From: Flavobacteriaceae bacterium UBA3356
GTDB taxonomy: Bacteria; Bacteroidota; Bacteroidia; Flavobacteriales; Flavobacteriaceae
Direction of reading: 5' to 3'
DNA: 64,000 nucleotides
Assembly: GCA_002360635.1 (NCBI GenBank)
Contig: DEQW01000001.1
Coordinates: 870,036 to 934,035 of the forward strand
How positions within the stretch are numbered: the stretch's first letter is position 1; each line of letters begins with the position of its first letter. A program made the position numbers and the translations under genes. The notes beneath the pieces were generated by a model, which did not search any database, had not been told where the DNA came from, and was given only the letters and a program-made list of their open reading frames with translations. Positions 44,682-53,491 of the stretch are shown one piece after another.

Positions 44682-45011
44682 TTAAAGCGAAAAACTTTCG
44701 CCACAACCGCAAGTGCGATTTGCGTTTGGGTTGTTAAAAACAAACCCTTTGCCATTTAATCCGCCACTATATTCTAAAGTGGTTCCTACTAGATAAAGGA
44801 AACTTTTTTTATCGATTGCAATTTTAACCGATTCATCTTCAAAAAGCTTATCGTTTTCGCCTATTTTGTTGTCAAACTTTAGGTCGTAGGATAAGCCGGA
44901 GCAACCTCCACTTTTTACACCTACTCTCACAAAATCGTTAGTTATATTGAAGCCTTCCTCAGACATCAATTCTTCTAGTTTAGATTTTGCATTTTCACTA
45001 ACTTTTATCAT
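44682..45011 (-). CDS. A-type Fe-S carrier (IscA/SufA family)
   Basis: The 109-residue protein has the three conserved cysteines of A-type carriers: Cys37 (GGCSGLSYDL), Cys101 and Cys103 (CGCGESF). These proteins accept clusters from the SufBCD scaffold and transfer them to apoproteins. It is the first gene of the suf operon, directly after a promoter box at 45038. I leave the symbol empty because SufA, IscA and ErpA cannot be separated by sequence here. Confidence 0.94.
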   Translation of the reverse strand: MIKVSENAKSKLEELMSEEGFNITNDFVRVGVKSGGCSGLSYDLKFDNKIGENDKLFEDESVKIAIDKKSFLYLVGTTLEYSGGLNGKGFVFNNPNANRTCGCGESFSL

Positions 45012-45037
45012 AAGATAAATTTGTTCTTATTAAAGTG

Positions 45038-45045
45038 CAAATATA
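45038..45045 (-). promoter_or_regulatory. -7 promoter box (TATATTTG) for the suf operon
   Basis: The minus strand reads TATATTTG about 26 bases before the ATG of the A-type carrier. No -33 element at standard spacing and no obvious IscR- or Fur-like operator was identified by eye. Confidence 0.5.
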
Positions 45046-45178
45046 CGGTAATTACAGATGGTAGCCATAGTTACAGGTCAATTTAAACTTATGGCGTTAT
45101 AGTTTTAAATAATAATTAACATTTAAGGCTGTAAAGACTTAAAATTGAACGAAATATATAGTTTTGGTGGGAGAAAAA

Positions 45179-46273
45179 TTAAGGCTTTTGAAAGTCTTGA
45201 TTGTTTATGAAACTTTCATCAGATAAGGAAAGTAAAAAGGCTTTAAGATCTGCTTTATCTTTTTCAGAAAGCTGCACACCACCTTCACCAACAGCTTTCA
45301 TTAAGGGGTCGATGGTCTCAGAATATACTAAGCCTTCGCTATAATGATCAATTACTTCGTCTAAGGTTTCAAACCGACCGTCGTGCATATAAGGTGCGGT
45401 ATATGCTAAATTACGTAGAGAAGGTGTCTTAAAGAGGCCAAACTCTCTTGGGTCACCGGTAACAGCACCTCTGCCGAGATCGTCAAAAATTTCATCTAAA
45501 CCGTTGTTATGGAAGTCATTGTCTGTCCAGAGTGGATTGTTTGGATCGCCGTGGCAATGGAAACAATCACCGCGATTTTCATCTTCAAAAACTTGAAGTC
45601 CGTTTCTTTCAGATTCTGTTAACTCTATTTCTCCTCGTAAAAATTGATCAAACCTTGAATTGCTGGAAATAAGCGTACGTATAAACTGAGCGATTGCTTT
45701 TGAAACTAACGTAGAGTCTATTGTTTCCGTACCAAAAGCTTTGGAAAAAAGTTCTGGATAGTCTGATGTTGCTTGTAAACTTGAAACGGCATTGGGCCAA
45801 GTATTGTGCATTTCAATAGGATCTATAACAGGTTGTAAAGCCTGATTTTCTAAAGACGAAGAACGACCGTCCCAGAAGAAATTTTCTTGGTAATTCCAAG
45901 CAAGATTAAATAGGGGCATAGAATTTCTACTCCCTTCAATTCCGTCTATACCGGGGCTAAATTGTCTTGCGTCTGAAAAGCCTTCAGCGGGTTTGTGACA
46001 ACCAGCACAGGCCAATGTATTATCGCCTGAAAGGATAGGATCGAAAAAAAGCTTTTTCCCTAAGGCTACACCTTCTTCTGTTTGAGGGTTATCCTGAGGT
46101 ATAACTGGAGGTGATATTCTTTCTTCAAAAATGGATGGTATATCTAAAGATAATGGTGTAGGTTCGTACCCTTCATCTTCAAGGTTATCTTTTTCATCTT
46201 TAGCGCAAGAGGTTATTAAAAAGCAACAACATGCTACATAAAAAATTATATATGTTTTTCTAAAAAACATCAC
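45179..46273 (-). CDS. di-heme cytochrome c peroxidase / MbnH (MauG)-like lipoprotein
   Basis: This 364-residue protein has a lipoprotein signal (likely Cys23) and two CxxCH heme sites: CAGCH at 89-93 and CFHCH at 237-241. Together with GKKLFFDP, SLRNLAYTAPYMHDGR and LDEVIDHYSEG, this is the MauG/bacterial cytochrome c peroxidase superfamily. Immediately upstream is an MbnP-like gene. In methanotrophs the MbnH-MbnP pair exists, with MbnH oxidising a tryptophan of MbnP to kynurenine, so this protein may be the MbnH partner rather than a peroxide detoxifier. Which activity applies cannot be told from sequence. It is the last gene of the minus-strand cluster that begins near 49863 or 51911. Confidence 0.88.
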   Translation of the reverse strand: MMFFRKTYIIFYVACCCFLITSCAKDEKDNLEDEGYEPTPLSLDIPSIFEERISPPVIPQDNPQTEEGVALGKKLFFDPILSGDNTLACAGCHKPAEGFSDARQFSPGIDGIEGSRNSMPLFNLAWNYQENFFWDGRSSSLENQALQPVIDPIEMHNTWPNAVSSLQATSDYPELFSKAFGTETIDSTLVSKAIAQFIRTLISSNSRFDQFLRGEIELTESERNGLQVFEDENRGDCFHCHGDPNNPLWTDNDFHNNGLDEIFDDLGRGAVTGDPREFGLFKTPSLRNLAYTAPYMHDGRFETLDEVIDHYSEGLVYSETIDPLMKAVGEGGVQLSEKDKADLKAFLLSLSDESFINNQDFQKP

Positions 46274-46285
46274 CGCGAGTATTTA

Positions 46286-47053
46286 TTATTCAACAGTTCC
46301 TAAGCTAAAGACGCTTTTACCATTAGCAGAAATCATTCTTTGAGCTTCAGCATTCATCATTAAATTACTGCTTAGTTCGTTTAAATTCCATTGGTGTGGA
46401 TTTTTAAACCATTCAGCAACGTTCATTTTAATTTCAATTGAAGTATCTTGAGTAATCGTTACCGCACCTAAATCTACTTTAAAGGACGTGTCTTCGGTTT
46501 CTGGATTTTCTCCCATTACTATAGCAGCCCTAATTGCATGATATAAGTAAGGGGTTTGGGTGCCTGTATTGTCTGCAAACATTCCTTCTAAGCGCATAAA
46601 GTGGTATCCTCCACCAAGCTCATCTGGAACCCCCCAACCCCATGGAGGTGAATTTAATTCTGTATAAGCATCATCAATGTTGTCTTCGTCGTCAAAACCA
46701 AAAGTAAAGCTTAGGGTATATTCGCCTTCTGATATTTTTCTACTTGGGGTATACTGTGTGTTTACACCATCCCTGGCATTCATAATATTGTATCCTTCAA
46801 TAACTGTTACATCACCATCTTTATCAGTGAAAGTTATATCAGAAATCAAATAATTTAATTTTGAAATTGTCATCTCTTCACCGTTTGCATTTGTGTATAC
46901 GGTTGTTTGATAGTCAGGATTTGTTATTTCTTCACCGTCCCAATTTTGAGTAAAGTTGAACGTCATATTATAATTTGGGTTTATAATTTCATCGACGTCT
47001 TTACAAGCAAATAATGTGACTGTAAGAACAAATAATAAAAGGACCTTTTTCAT
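46286..47053 (-). CDS. MbnP-like lipoprotein (putative copper-binding partner of the di-heme protein)
   Basis: This 255-residue protein has a lipoprotein signal (Cys17, TLFACKD) and matches the MbnP pattern: YNMTFNFTQNWDGEEI opening, KLNYLISDITFTDKDG, SEGEYTLSFTFGFDDEDN and GGYHFMRLEGMF. MbnP proteins bind copper after an MbnH-type heme enzyme modifies a tryptophan. Tryptophans are plentiful here (WGWG, HQW), but I cannot name the modified one. It lies 12 bases upstream of the di-heme protein gene and 19 bases downstream of the propeller lipoprotein gene, strongly supporting one operon. Copper handling is family-based inference. Confidence 0.82.
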   Translation of the reverse strand: MKKVLLLFVLTVTLFACKDVDEIINPNYNMTFNFTQNWDGEEITNPDYQTTVYTNANGEEMTISKLNYLISDITFTDKDGDVTVIEGYNIMNARDGVNTQYTPSRKISEGEYTLSFTFGFDDEDNIDDAYTELNSPPWGWGVPDELGGGYHFMRLEGMFADNTGTQTPYLYHAIRAAIVMGENPETEDTSFKVDLGAVTITQDTSIEIKMNVAEWFKNPHQWNLNELSSNLMMNAEAQRMISANGKSVFSLGTVE

Positions 47054-47072
47054 TAAAAATTAATTTTTAGGG

Positions 47073-48446
47073 TTATTTTATTTTAAATAGCAATAAATCT
47101 TCAACACCACGGTTTTGTGGTATATCTTTATCGTTGCTTTGGGTGCTTCCCGCAATGACGTAAGTGTTATTTTCTGCTTCAATAGCGCTTTGGGCAAAAT
47201 CGAACGTTGAGCCACCAAGTGTTAATTGAAATTCAATATTTAGATTGTCGTCTATTAGCATAACCAGGGCATCATTGTCACCATTATTTTCAGTAAAATC
47301 CCCTTCTATACTTCTGGTGTTGCCGGTTACAATAAAATTTCCGTTTGTAAGCGAGGTAATACCCCTTGCACTTTCAAATTCGCTGCCGCCATAAGATTGT
47401 TGTGACAATAAGACTCCATCAGCATCGATTTTTACACCCCAAATATCTGCTTTTCCAAAATTACTAGAAACGTTTTCATCATCACTTCGGGTGTCACCAA
47501 ACATGACAAAACTCCCATCTTGAGCAATAGTCGCAGTATATAAGTTTTCTATCTGTGTGCCGCCATAGTTTTTCTCCCACAGCATTTCTCCATTTGCAGA
47601 TACTTTAACTACCCAATAATCGTAGGTGCCAATGTTTTCAGAAATATCCACATCATTACTATCTGAGGTGCCGTAAACAAGGTATGTTCCATCAGATACC
47701 TGTATAATATCATATGCGGTATCGGTAAAAGTACCGCCAAAATAGTTTCTCCATTGTAATTGCCCGCTTGCAGAAAGTTTTATTACCCAATAATCACCCC
47801 CTGCGTGCTGTACGGATCTGCCTAAATCTTGTGAAGACCTGTTAGAGCCTAACCCACCTTCGCCATTGCTAGCCGTGACATCTAATACACCAGCTGCTAT
47901 ATAACCTCCATCTTTGGTTTGTATAACTTTATAGGCCTTGTCACTTCCTGCAAATCCATAGCTTTTTTCCCATTCTAAATCACCAGAAGCTGTAAACTTG
48001 ACGATCCAAAAATCATGAAAACCTTCATTATTGCTAACATCGCCACCAGCACCTCTGCTGTATCCAGATACTATGTAACCTCCATCGCTCGTTTTTTCAA
48101 GACTGGAGGCAGTGTCGTCCTCAGGCCCTCCGTAAGTTTTGCTCCAAACTATGTCGCCATTAGGTTTTACCTTTAAAAGCCAATAGTCTTCATCTGATGT
48201 CGTTTTGTCGGTAATATCTCCATCTGTACTTTTAGTCGATCCCAGTATAACGTAGTTTCCATCATCTGCCAACACAATACTTACAGCTTTGTCAAGGTTG
48301 CTACCGCCATATGTTTTAACGTAGTCTACTTCACCTTGAAATTCGTTAGCTTGTTCTTCTTTTGGAGAATCTTCTTTTTTACAGGAAAAACAACTAATCA
48401 GTACTAGAACTAAAAATATTTTGTAGGTTAAATTGTAAAATTTCAT
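47073..48446 (-). CDS. seven-repeat propeller lipoprotein
   Basis: This 457-residue protein has a lipoprotein signal (Cys near residue 20, SCFSCKK). It contains seven repeats of about 50-60 residues that share the pattern YGGS..D.A..I....DG.Y...G.T.S followed by an acidic stretch and YWVVKV.A.G...W. Seven such units are expected to close a seven-bladed beta-propeller. Propellers of this type occur widely in Bacteroidota surface proteins and bind partners rather than catalyse. It lies four bases downstream of the shorter anchor-B gene and 19 bases upstream of the MbnP-like gene, so it belongs to the same operon. Confidence 0.85.
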   Translation of the reverse strand: MKFYNLTYKIFLVLVLISCFSCKKEDSPKEEQANEFQGEVDYVKTYGGSNLDKAVSIVLADDGNYVILGSTKSTDGDITDKTTSDEDYWLLKVKPNGDIVWSKTYGGPEDDTASSLEKTSDGGYIVSGYSRGAGGDVSNNEGFHDFWIVKFTASGDLEWEKSYGFAGSDKAYKVIQTKDGGYIAAGVLDVTASNGEGGLGSNRSSQDLGRSVQHAGGDYWVIKLSASGQLQWRNYFGGTFTDTAYDIIQVSDGTYLVYGTSDSNDVDISENIGTYDYWVVKVSANGEMLWEKNYGGTQIENLYTATIAQDGSFVMFGDTRSDDENVSSNFGKADIWGVKIDADGVLLSQQSYGGSEFESARGITSLTNGNFIVTGNTRSIEGDFTENNGDNDALVMLIDDNLNIEFQLTLGGSTFDFAQSAIEAENNTYVIAGSTQSNDKDIPQNRGVEDLLLFKIK

Positions 48447-48450
48447 ACTT

Positions 48451-49863
48451 TTAATTTACTATTAATCTCTTGGTGGTAAGGTTGTTGATTTTAACTAAGT
48501 AGATTCCTGACTGTAAGGAAGCTATGTTAACTTCCTCTTCTAAATTAGTATTTGGAAATTCAAAGTTTAAAACACGCTTGCCCAGAACAGAATATACTTC
48601 TACTTGGTTTAATGGAGATATTGGTGAAGCTATGGTTATAATTTCTTTTGCAGGGTTTGGGTATAAAGCGAAATCGTTAGATGCTACATCTTCAACACTA
48701 AGTATATTGCTATCTTTTACTAAGGTAAAACCTCCTTCCCCACTTATAATAATATTTCCGCTTTCAAAAAATGGATACACGTTCCAACTGCCATTAAAAC
48801 CTGCGTTATTGTTGCTTGGATAGGTATCAAAATATCCGTACTGAGTAATATTTTGGTTATCAATATCGCTTATATCTAATACGTTTAAACCTGCTGAATA
48901 ATTTGCAAAATAATATTTATCACCAACAACATAACCGTTGTGGTCTATAGCAGGAGTTGGACCTGAAAATTCAGTGTGAAATTGGGGATTATCCAAGTCT
49001 GTAAAGTCAAACACTAAGGTTCTGGTGTTAAAGCCAAAAGATATTTCGTCAGTTTCGTCTCCGAGTATAAAATACTTTTGATCTTCTGTAAACCAGCCTT
49101 GGTGGGTATAGCCTACGTTATTATAGCTTATAGTTGAAACGCCTTCTGGGTTGGCTTTATCGGTGATATCTACTATTACCACTTCATTTTCATTGCTTCC
49201 TATTAAAATTTCAGTTCCTGTATAATCTGAATCAGGACCTGCGTAGATAACAACTTGAGCATCATGACTATAACTATCCATTGCATATCCTCCTTCGCCA
49301 ACTGGGTTAAGGGGATCTTGAATGTTTACGAAATGGGGACCTCCATTAAATGTTCCTGTTCCTACTCCGTAAGCATAACCTGAGTCTTCGTTTATAACAA
49401 CATTATGAGCGCTACCAAAGCCATCGTAATGTGCATCTTCTGTAAATATTTCTGGTGGATTGGTTACATCCCTTAATCGGGTTAAATCAAAAACCTGCAT
49501 TCCATGCCCAGAGGCTTCACTTACTACAAAAGCGTGGTCACTATATACTTTTACATCTCGCCATGTACTTGATGATGTGTGCGTAGGTAATTTTCCTAAA
49601 TAAATTGGGTTAATTGGGTCTGAGATATCGATAAAAGCAGTTCCGTTGTCTAAACCGATTAAAGCATATTCTTTACCGTCTTGTGGATCGGTCCACCCCC
49701 ACGAGTCGTTTCCGCCAGAGGCATTCATTTCGCTAAGGCTAATATGCGATAATAAGTCAAAGTTTTGGCAAGGAAAACCGTCAGCGGTTCCATTTTCACA
49801 TGGAGTTTGGCTGAAAGTAACAGTGCTGATAAGTGAAAATGCGAGTAGATAAAATTGTTTCAT
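48451..49863 (-). CDS. choice-of-anchor B family protein with T9SS sorting domain (short paralogue)
   Basis: This 470-residue protein has a signal peptide (about 1-18, TFSQTP) and an LVIVD-type propeller domain called choice-of-anchor B (about 20-385; SWGWTDPQDGKEYALIGL, FIDISDPINPIYLGKLP, GMQVFDLTRLRDV). A type IX C-terminal sorting domain begins YPNPAKE near residue 400. It is exported through T9SS and anchored on or released from the cell surface. It is a close paralogue of the gene at 49989 but lacks that protein's inserted HYR modules. It leads directly into the propeller lipoprotein gene. Confidence 0.9.
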   Translation of the reverse strand: MKQFYLLAFSLISTVTFSQTPCENGTADGFPCQNFDLLSHISLSEMNASGGNDSWGWTDPQDGKEYALIGLDNGTAFIDISDPINPIYLGKLPTHTSSSTWRDVKVYSDHAFVVSEASGHGMQVFDLTRLRDVTNPPEIFTEDAHYDGFGSAHNVVINEDSGYAYGVGTGTFNGGPHFVNIQDPLNPVGEGGYAMDSYSHDAQVVIYAGPDSDYTGTEILIGSNENEVVIVDITDKANPEGVSTISYNNVGYTHQGWFTEDQKYFILGDETDEISFGFNTRTLVFDFTDLDNPQFHTEFSGPTPAIDHNGYVVGDKYYFANYSAGLNVLDISDIDNQNITQYGYFDTYPSNNNAGFNGSWNVYPFFESGNIIISGEGGFTLVKDSNILSVEDVASNDFALYPNPAKEIITIASPISPLNQVEVYSVLGKRVLNFEFPNTNLEEEVNIASLQSGIYLVKINNLTTKRLIVN

Positions 49864-49988
49864 TATTTAAGTTTAATTATATAGAAAATATTGTTTTAAA
49901 GCTTCTAATCCTAACGTAAAAGATTAAATGTTAGTGTGCTACTGATATTGAGTATGTCTCGTCGAGTTTCATAACATTACAAAAGAGC

Positions 49989-51911
49989 TTATTTTTTTAC
50001 AATTTTTTTGGTTGCTTTATTATTAATTGATAAAAAATACATTCCTTTTGAAAGGCTTGAAATGTTTATTATTTTTTTAGTGACGTTGATGTTTTTTTCG
50101 GTATAAACCCTTTTTCCCATAATATCATAAACGTCAATAAATTCAATTGTTTTGTTTTCCGAAGTGATATTTACTTCATCTAATACGGGTACTGGAAATA
50201 TTTTAATGCTATTTTCAAAAGAAACTTCATTAACAGATAATTCTTCTGTTACAGTTAATTGAAAAGAGCAGTTTCCCACGTTTCCAGCATCATCTTCAGC
50301 TTCAAAATTGATGGTGTATGTTCCTTCTGTAAGCTCTGTTCCAGCAATAGGGTCTTGTAAAATGGATGGGCTCTGAGTGCAATTATCGGAAGCTTGTACC
50401 ATATCATTTATTACATAATCGGGTAGCGTGTAAAAATTGACTCCAGAATCATATTCAACAGTGGTATTTGCCGTACACGTTAATATAGGGTCTGTAGTAT
50501 CTTCTATAGTGATTATTGCTGCGCAATTATCGGTGTTTCCTGAAGGGTCTGTTACGATTAATGTGACCGTATTTTCTCCTATATCTGAACAGGTAAAAGT
50601 ATTTTCACTCAAGGATAAAGAGAACGAACCACTATCATCGCTTGAGCCTCCGTCCAATAGGTTAGGGTCAACAATGATTTCTCCATTTGAATTTAATGAG
50701 ACAGTTGCATTTTGGCAAACTGCAACAGGGTTCGTGGTATCTGGAGCTGATGATTTTACTACAAACAATCCTCCTGAGCGATCACTGATTATAATGTTAC
50801 CGCTTCCTAGGTATGGATATACATTCCAAACACCTTCATATCCCACACTATTATGAGCACTGAAAGAGTCAAAATATCCTGTTTCGGAAATATTTCCATT
50901 TTCAATATCAGAAATATCAAGTACTCTCAATCCAGCAGCATAATTGGCTAAATAGTAATTATCTCCAAGCACATATCCATTGTGATCAGTAGCTTCAGTT
51001 GTTCCGTAATAATCAAAATCTAATACCGGATTATCAAGGTCGCTCAAGTCAAATATGATAGTCTTTGTGTTAAAGCCAAAATCCTGTTCATCTATTTCGT
51101 CGCCAAGTATAAAAAAGCGTTGATCTTCTGTAAACCAACCTTGATGGGTGTAACTTGAATTAGGATAATTAATGGTTGAAATACTTTGAGGGTTTGCTTT
51201 ATCGGTAACATCTACAATAGAAACATAGTTTTCGTAACCGCTGCTACTTAATAAAATTTCACGACCCGTATAGTCACTATCTGGACCATTATAAGTAACA
51301 ACTTGTGCATCGTGGGTATATCCGTCATTCCCAAAACCACCTGCAGCTACAGGGTTTGTTGGGTCTTGTATGTTTATAAAATGGGAGCCTCCATTATAAG
51401 TAGATGTTCCAACTGCGTAGGCGTAACCAGTGTCTTCGTTTATCACAATATTATGGGCATTACCAAAATCATCATAATGTGCATCTTCAGTAAATGTTTC
51501 CGGTGGATTCGCTACATTTCGTAGTCGGGTTAAATCAAAAACTTGCATTCCGTGTGAAAAATCTTCACTAACTATAAATGCATGATTACTATATGTTTTA
51601 ACATCTCTCCAATTGCTACTAAAACTGTGTGTTGGTAATTTTCCTAAATATATTGGATTTGTAGGGTCTGAAATGTCAATAAAAGCAGTGCCTCCTTCAA
51701 GGCCAATAATTGCATATTCTTTACCATTTTGAGGGTCTGTCCAGCCCCAAGAATCATTTGCAGCATTTGCATTCATATCTCCAAGAGAAATGCGTGATTG
51801 TAAATCGTACCCACTACAAGGGTATGGACCAGCCATCCCGTTATTACAAGGGGTTTGTGCGAAAACTTGCGTGCATGCCAAAATTAAGAGTGAAAGTAGA
51901 GTTTTTTTCAT
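49989..51911 (-). CDS. choice-of-anchor B family protein with HYR modules and T9SS sorting domain (long paralogue)
   Basis: This 640-residue protein has a signal peptide (about 1-18, VFAQTP) and the same LVIVD propeller as its neighbour (about 20-390). Two HYR/Ig-like modules follow at about 395-560 (TFTCSDIGENTVTLIVTDPSG and YTINFEAEDDAGN), each with paired cysteines, and then a T9SS sorting domain (IFPVPVLDE...KKIVKK). The N-terminal 370 residues are clearly homologous to the gene at 48451, showing a tandem duplication in which one copy gained or lost the HYR region. The 125-base gap to the shorter copy means it may have its own promoter. Confidence 0.88.
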   Translation of the reverse strand: MKKTLLSLLILACTQVFAQTPCNNGMAGPYPCSGYDLQSRISLGDMNANAANDSWGWTDPQNGKEYAIIGLEGGTAFIDISDPTNPIYLGKLPTHSFSSNWRDVKTYSNHAFIVSEDFSHGMQVFDLTRLRNVANPPETFTEDAHYDDFGNAHNIVINEDTGYAYAVGTSTYNGGSHFINIQDPTNPVAAGGFGNDGYTHDAQVVTYNGPDSDYTGREILLSSSGYENYVSIVDVTDKANPQSISTINYPNSSYTHQGWFTEDQRFFILGDEIDEQDFGFNTKTIIFDLSDLDNPVLDFDYYGTTEATDHNGYVLGDNYYLANYAAGLRVLDISDIENGNISETGYFDSFSAHNSVGYEGVWNVYPYLGSGNIIISDRSGGLFVVKSSAPDTTNPVAVCQNATVSLNSNGEIIVDPNLLDGGSSDDSGSFSLSLSENTFTCSDIGENTVTLIVTDPSGNTDNCAAIITIEDTTDPILTCTANTTVEYDSGVNFYTLPDYVINDMVQASDNCTQSPSILQDPIAGTELTEGTYTINFEAEDDAGNVGNCSFQLTVTEELSVNEVSFENSIKIFPVPVLDEVNITSENKTIEFIDVYDIMGKRVYTEKNINVTKKIINISSLSKGMYFLSINNKATKKIVKK

Positions 51912-52076
51912 TAGTAAAGTATTTGGTTATACGGTATAAGACTGTGAATTTAGCACTAAATGATATAAGTTAATAAGATTATCATAGAAAATGTGTTGCG
52001 AAACTACAAAAATTATTTATAGGGCGAGCATCTAATTAACTCATTATCAATATTGAGTTTTTAAAGGCAAAGACAG

Positions 52077-52104
52077 TTTGTTTAAACGTTAACCCTTATT
52101 TTTG
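52077..52104 (+). promoter_or_regulatory. -33/-7 promoter (TTTG ... TATTTTTG) for thiL
   Basis: A TTTG at 52077-52080 precedes TATTTTTG at 52097-52104 by 16 bases, slightly short but close to the Bacteroidota spacing. The thiL ATG follows 20 bases later. Confidence 0.6.
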
Positions 52105-52124
52105 CATACTAAAACCTTCTATAC

Positions 52125-53180
52125 ATGTTCGATAATAAAAACGATTCAAAAACTAGCATTTCAGAATTGGGTGAATTTGGCCTAATAGATCATTTAACAA
52201 AAAACTTTAAAATAAAGCAAGATACTACGGTTAAAGGAATAGGTGACGATGCTGCAGTTATTACTTCCGAAGAAAATAACCAAATAGTCGTTACAACAGA
52301 TATGTTGGTGGAGGGTGTGCATTTCGATTTAAGTTATATGCCATTAAAACATTTAGGGTATAAAGCTGTTGTAGTCAATTTATCTGATGTGTTTGCTATG
52401 AATGCTAAGGCAAACCAAATTACCGTTTCAATTGCTGTTTCTAATCGATTCCCAGTGGAGGCGTTGGAAGAATTATATGCCGGAATTGAAACGGCTGCAA
52501 GTATTTATAATGTTGATGTGGTGGGTGGTGACACTACTTCATCTACAACAGGATTAGTTATAAGTGTTACGGCTTTGGGTCAAGTAAGTAAAGAAAATAT
52601 TACTTATAGAAGTGGCGCAAAAGAAAATGATTTGTTGGTTTTAACAGGTGATGTGGGCGCTGCTTATTTAGGTCTTCAGGTTTTAGAACGTGAAAAACAG
52701 GTTTTTAAAGTGAATCCGAAATCGCAGCCTGATCTTGATAAATATACTTATATAATTGAACGTCAATTAAAGCCAGAAGCGCGACAAGGCATCTCTGTCT
52801 TATTGAAAAACCTAGACGTTAAACCTACTTCTATGATCGATGTGAGTGATGGATTATCTTCTGAAATAATTCACATTTGTAAAAACTCGAAAGTAGGTTG
52901 TAATTTATATGAAGATAAAATTCCATTAGATCCACAAGTCATCTCAACCTGTGAAGAATTTGAAATGGATAGTACCACCATTGCTTTAAGTGGAGGGGAA
53001 GATTACGAGTTGTTGTTTACTATTTCTACTGAAGATTTTCCAAAAATTAAAGGGAACCCACACTTAACCGTTATTGGACATATGACTCAAGAGAGTGAAG
53101 GGATGCACTTAATAACACGAGCTAACACAAAAATTCCATTGGTAGCAAGAGGTTGGAATTCAATGCAAGAAGACAATTAG
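52125..53180 (+). CDS. thiL: thiamine-monophosphate kinase
   Basis: The 351-residue protein has the ThiL signature: GIGDDAAVI (ATP and metal site), VTTDMLVEGVHFD, the DVFAMNAKANQITVSI segment, VDVVGGDTT and the C-terminal MIDVSDGLSSEI and SGGEDYELLFT. It phosphorylates thiamine monophosphate to thiamine pyrophosphate using ATP in the cytosol. The gene has its own promoter and ends three bases from the convergent zinc-ribbon gene, with no hairpin between them. Confidence 0.96.
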   Translation: MFDNKNDSKTSISELGEFGLIDHLTKNFKIKQDTTVKGIGDDAAVITSEENNQIVVTTDMLVEGVHFDLSYMPLKHLGYKAVVVNLSDVFAMNAKANQITVSIAVSNRFPVEALEELYAGIETAASIYNVDVVGGDTTSSTTGLVISVTALGQVSKENITYRSGAKENDLLVLTGDVGAAYLGLQVLEREKQVFKVNPKSQPDLDKYTYIIERQLKPEARQGISVLLKNLDVKPTSMIDVSDGLSSEIIHICKNSKVGCNLYEDKIPLDPQVISTCEEFEMDSTTIALSGGEDYELLFTISTEDFPKIKGNPHLTVIGHMTQESEGMHLITRANTKIPLVARGWNSMQEDN

Positions 53181-53183
53181 AGC

Positions 53184-53426
53184 TTATATAGCTACGTTTC
53201 TGTTTTTCCTTTCAAAAAAGTCTGCTACATTGTTGTTAACCTCCCTTACTTTATGAGTAAGTAATTCTATATTTCCCGTTGGGTTTTCGGTTACTTCACG
53301 GCCACAGTGCTTGCACGTATATTCGTGGATGTGATTGGTTATTTTTCGAGTTTCAATGTATTTATGGCCAATGGTTTGACACACTAAACTTTTTATTATA
53401 AATGAGGACTTAGAGGAATTACTCAT
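53184..53426 (-). CDS. 80-residue zinc-ribbon-like protein
   Basis: I do not recognise the family with certainty. The 80-residue protein has a C-x4-H pair near residues 16-21 (VCQTIGHKY) and a CKHC pair near residues 38-41, together a likely four-ligand zinc site resembling small DUF1660-type proteins. The rest is polar with a basic C-terminus (FFERKNRNVAI). There is no signal peptide. It lies between thiL and the alpha/beta hydrolase gene, and the 66-base gap to the hydrolase suggests they are separate transcripts. Confidence 0.7.
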   Translation of the reverse strand: MSNSSKSSFIIKSLVCQTIGHKYIETRKITNHIHEYTCKHCGREVTENPTGNIELLTHKVREVNNNVADFFERKNRNVAI

Positions 53427-53491
53427 GTTTTTTACGTTTTTTGTTGTGATAAATATATAAAAAAGTTTTAAAAAAACGTTAAAAGGTAAAT

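Noticed and set aside
47073..48446. DNA tandem repeats in the propeller gene
   Set aside because: The repeats are recognisable only as protein; at the DNA level the units are too diverged to be a tandem array or CRISPR.
50437..50856. 139-codon plus-strand frame opposite the long anchor-B gene
   Set aside because: It is antisense to the HYR region, with no domain or start signal.
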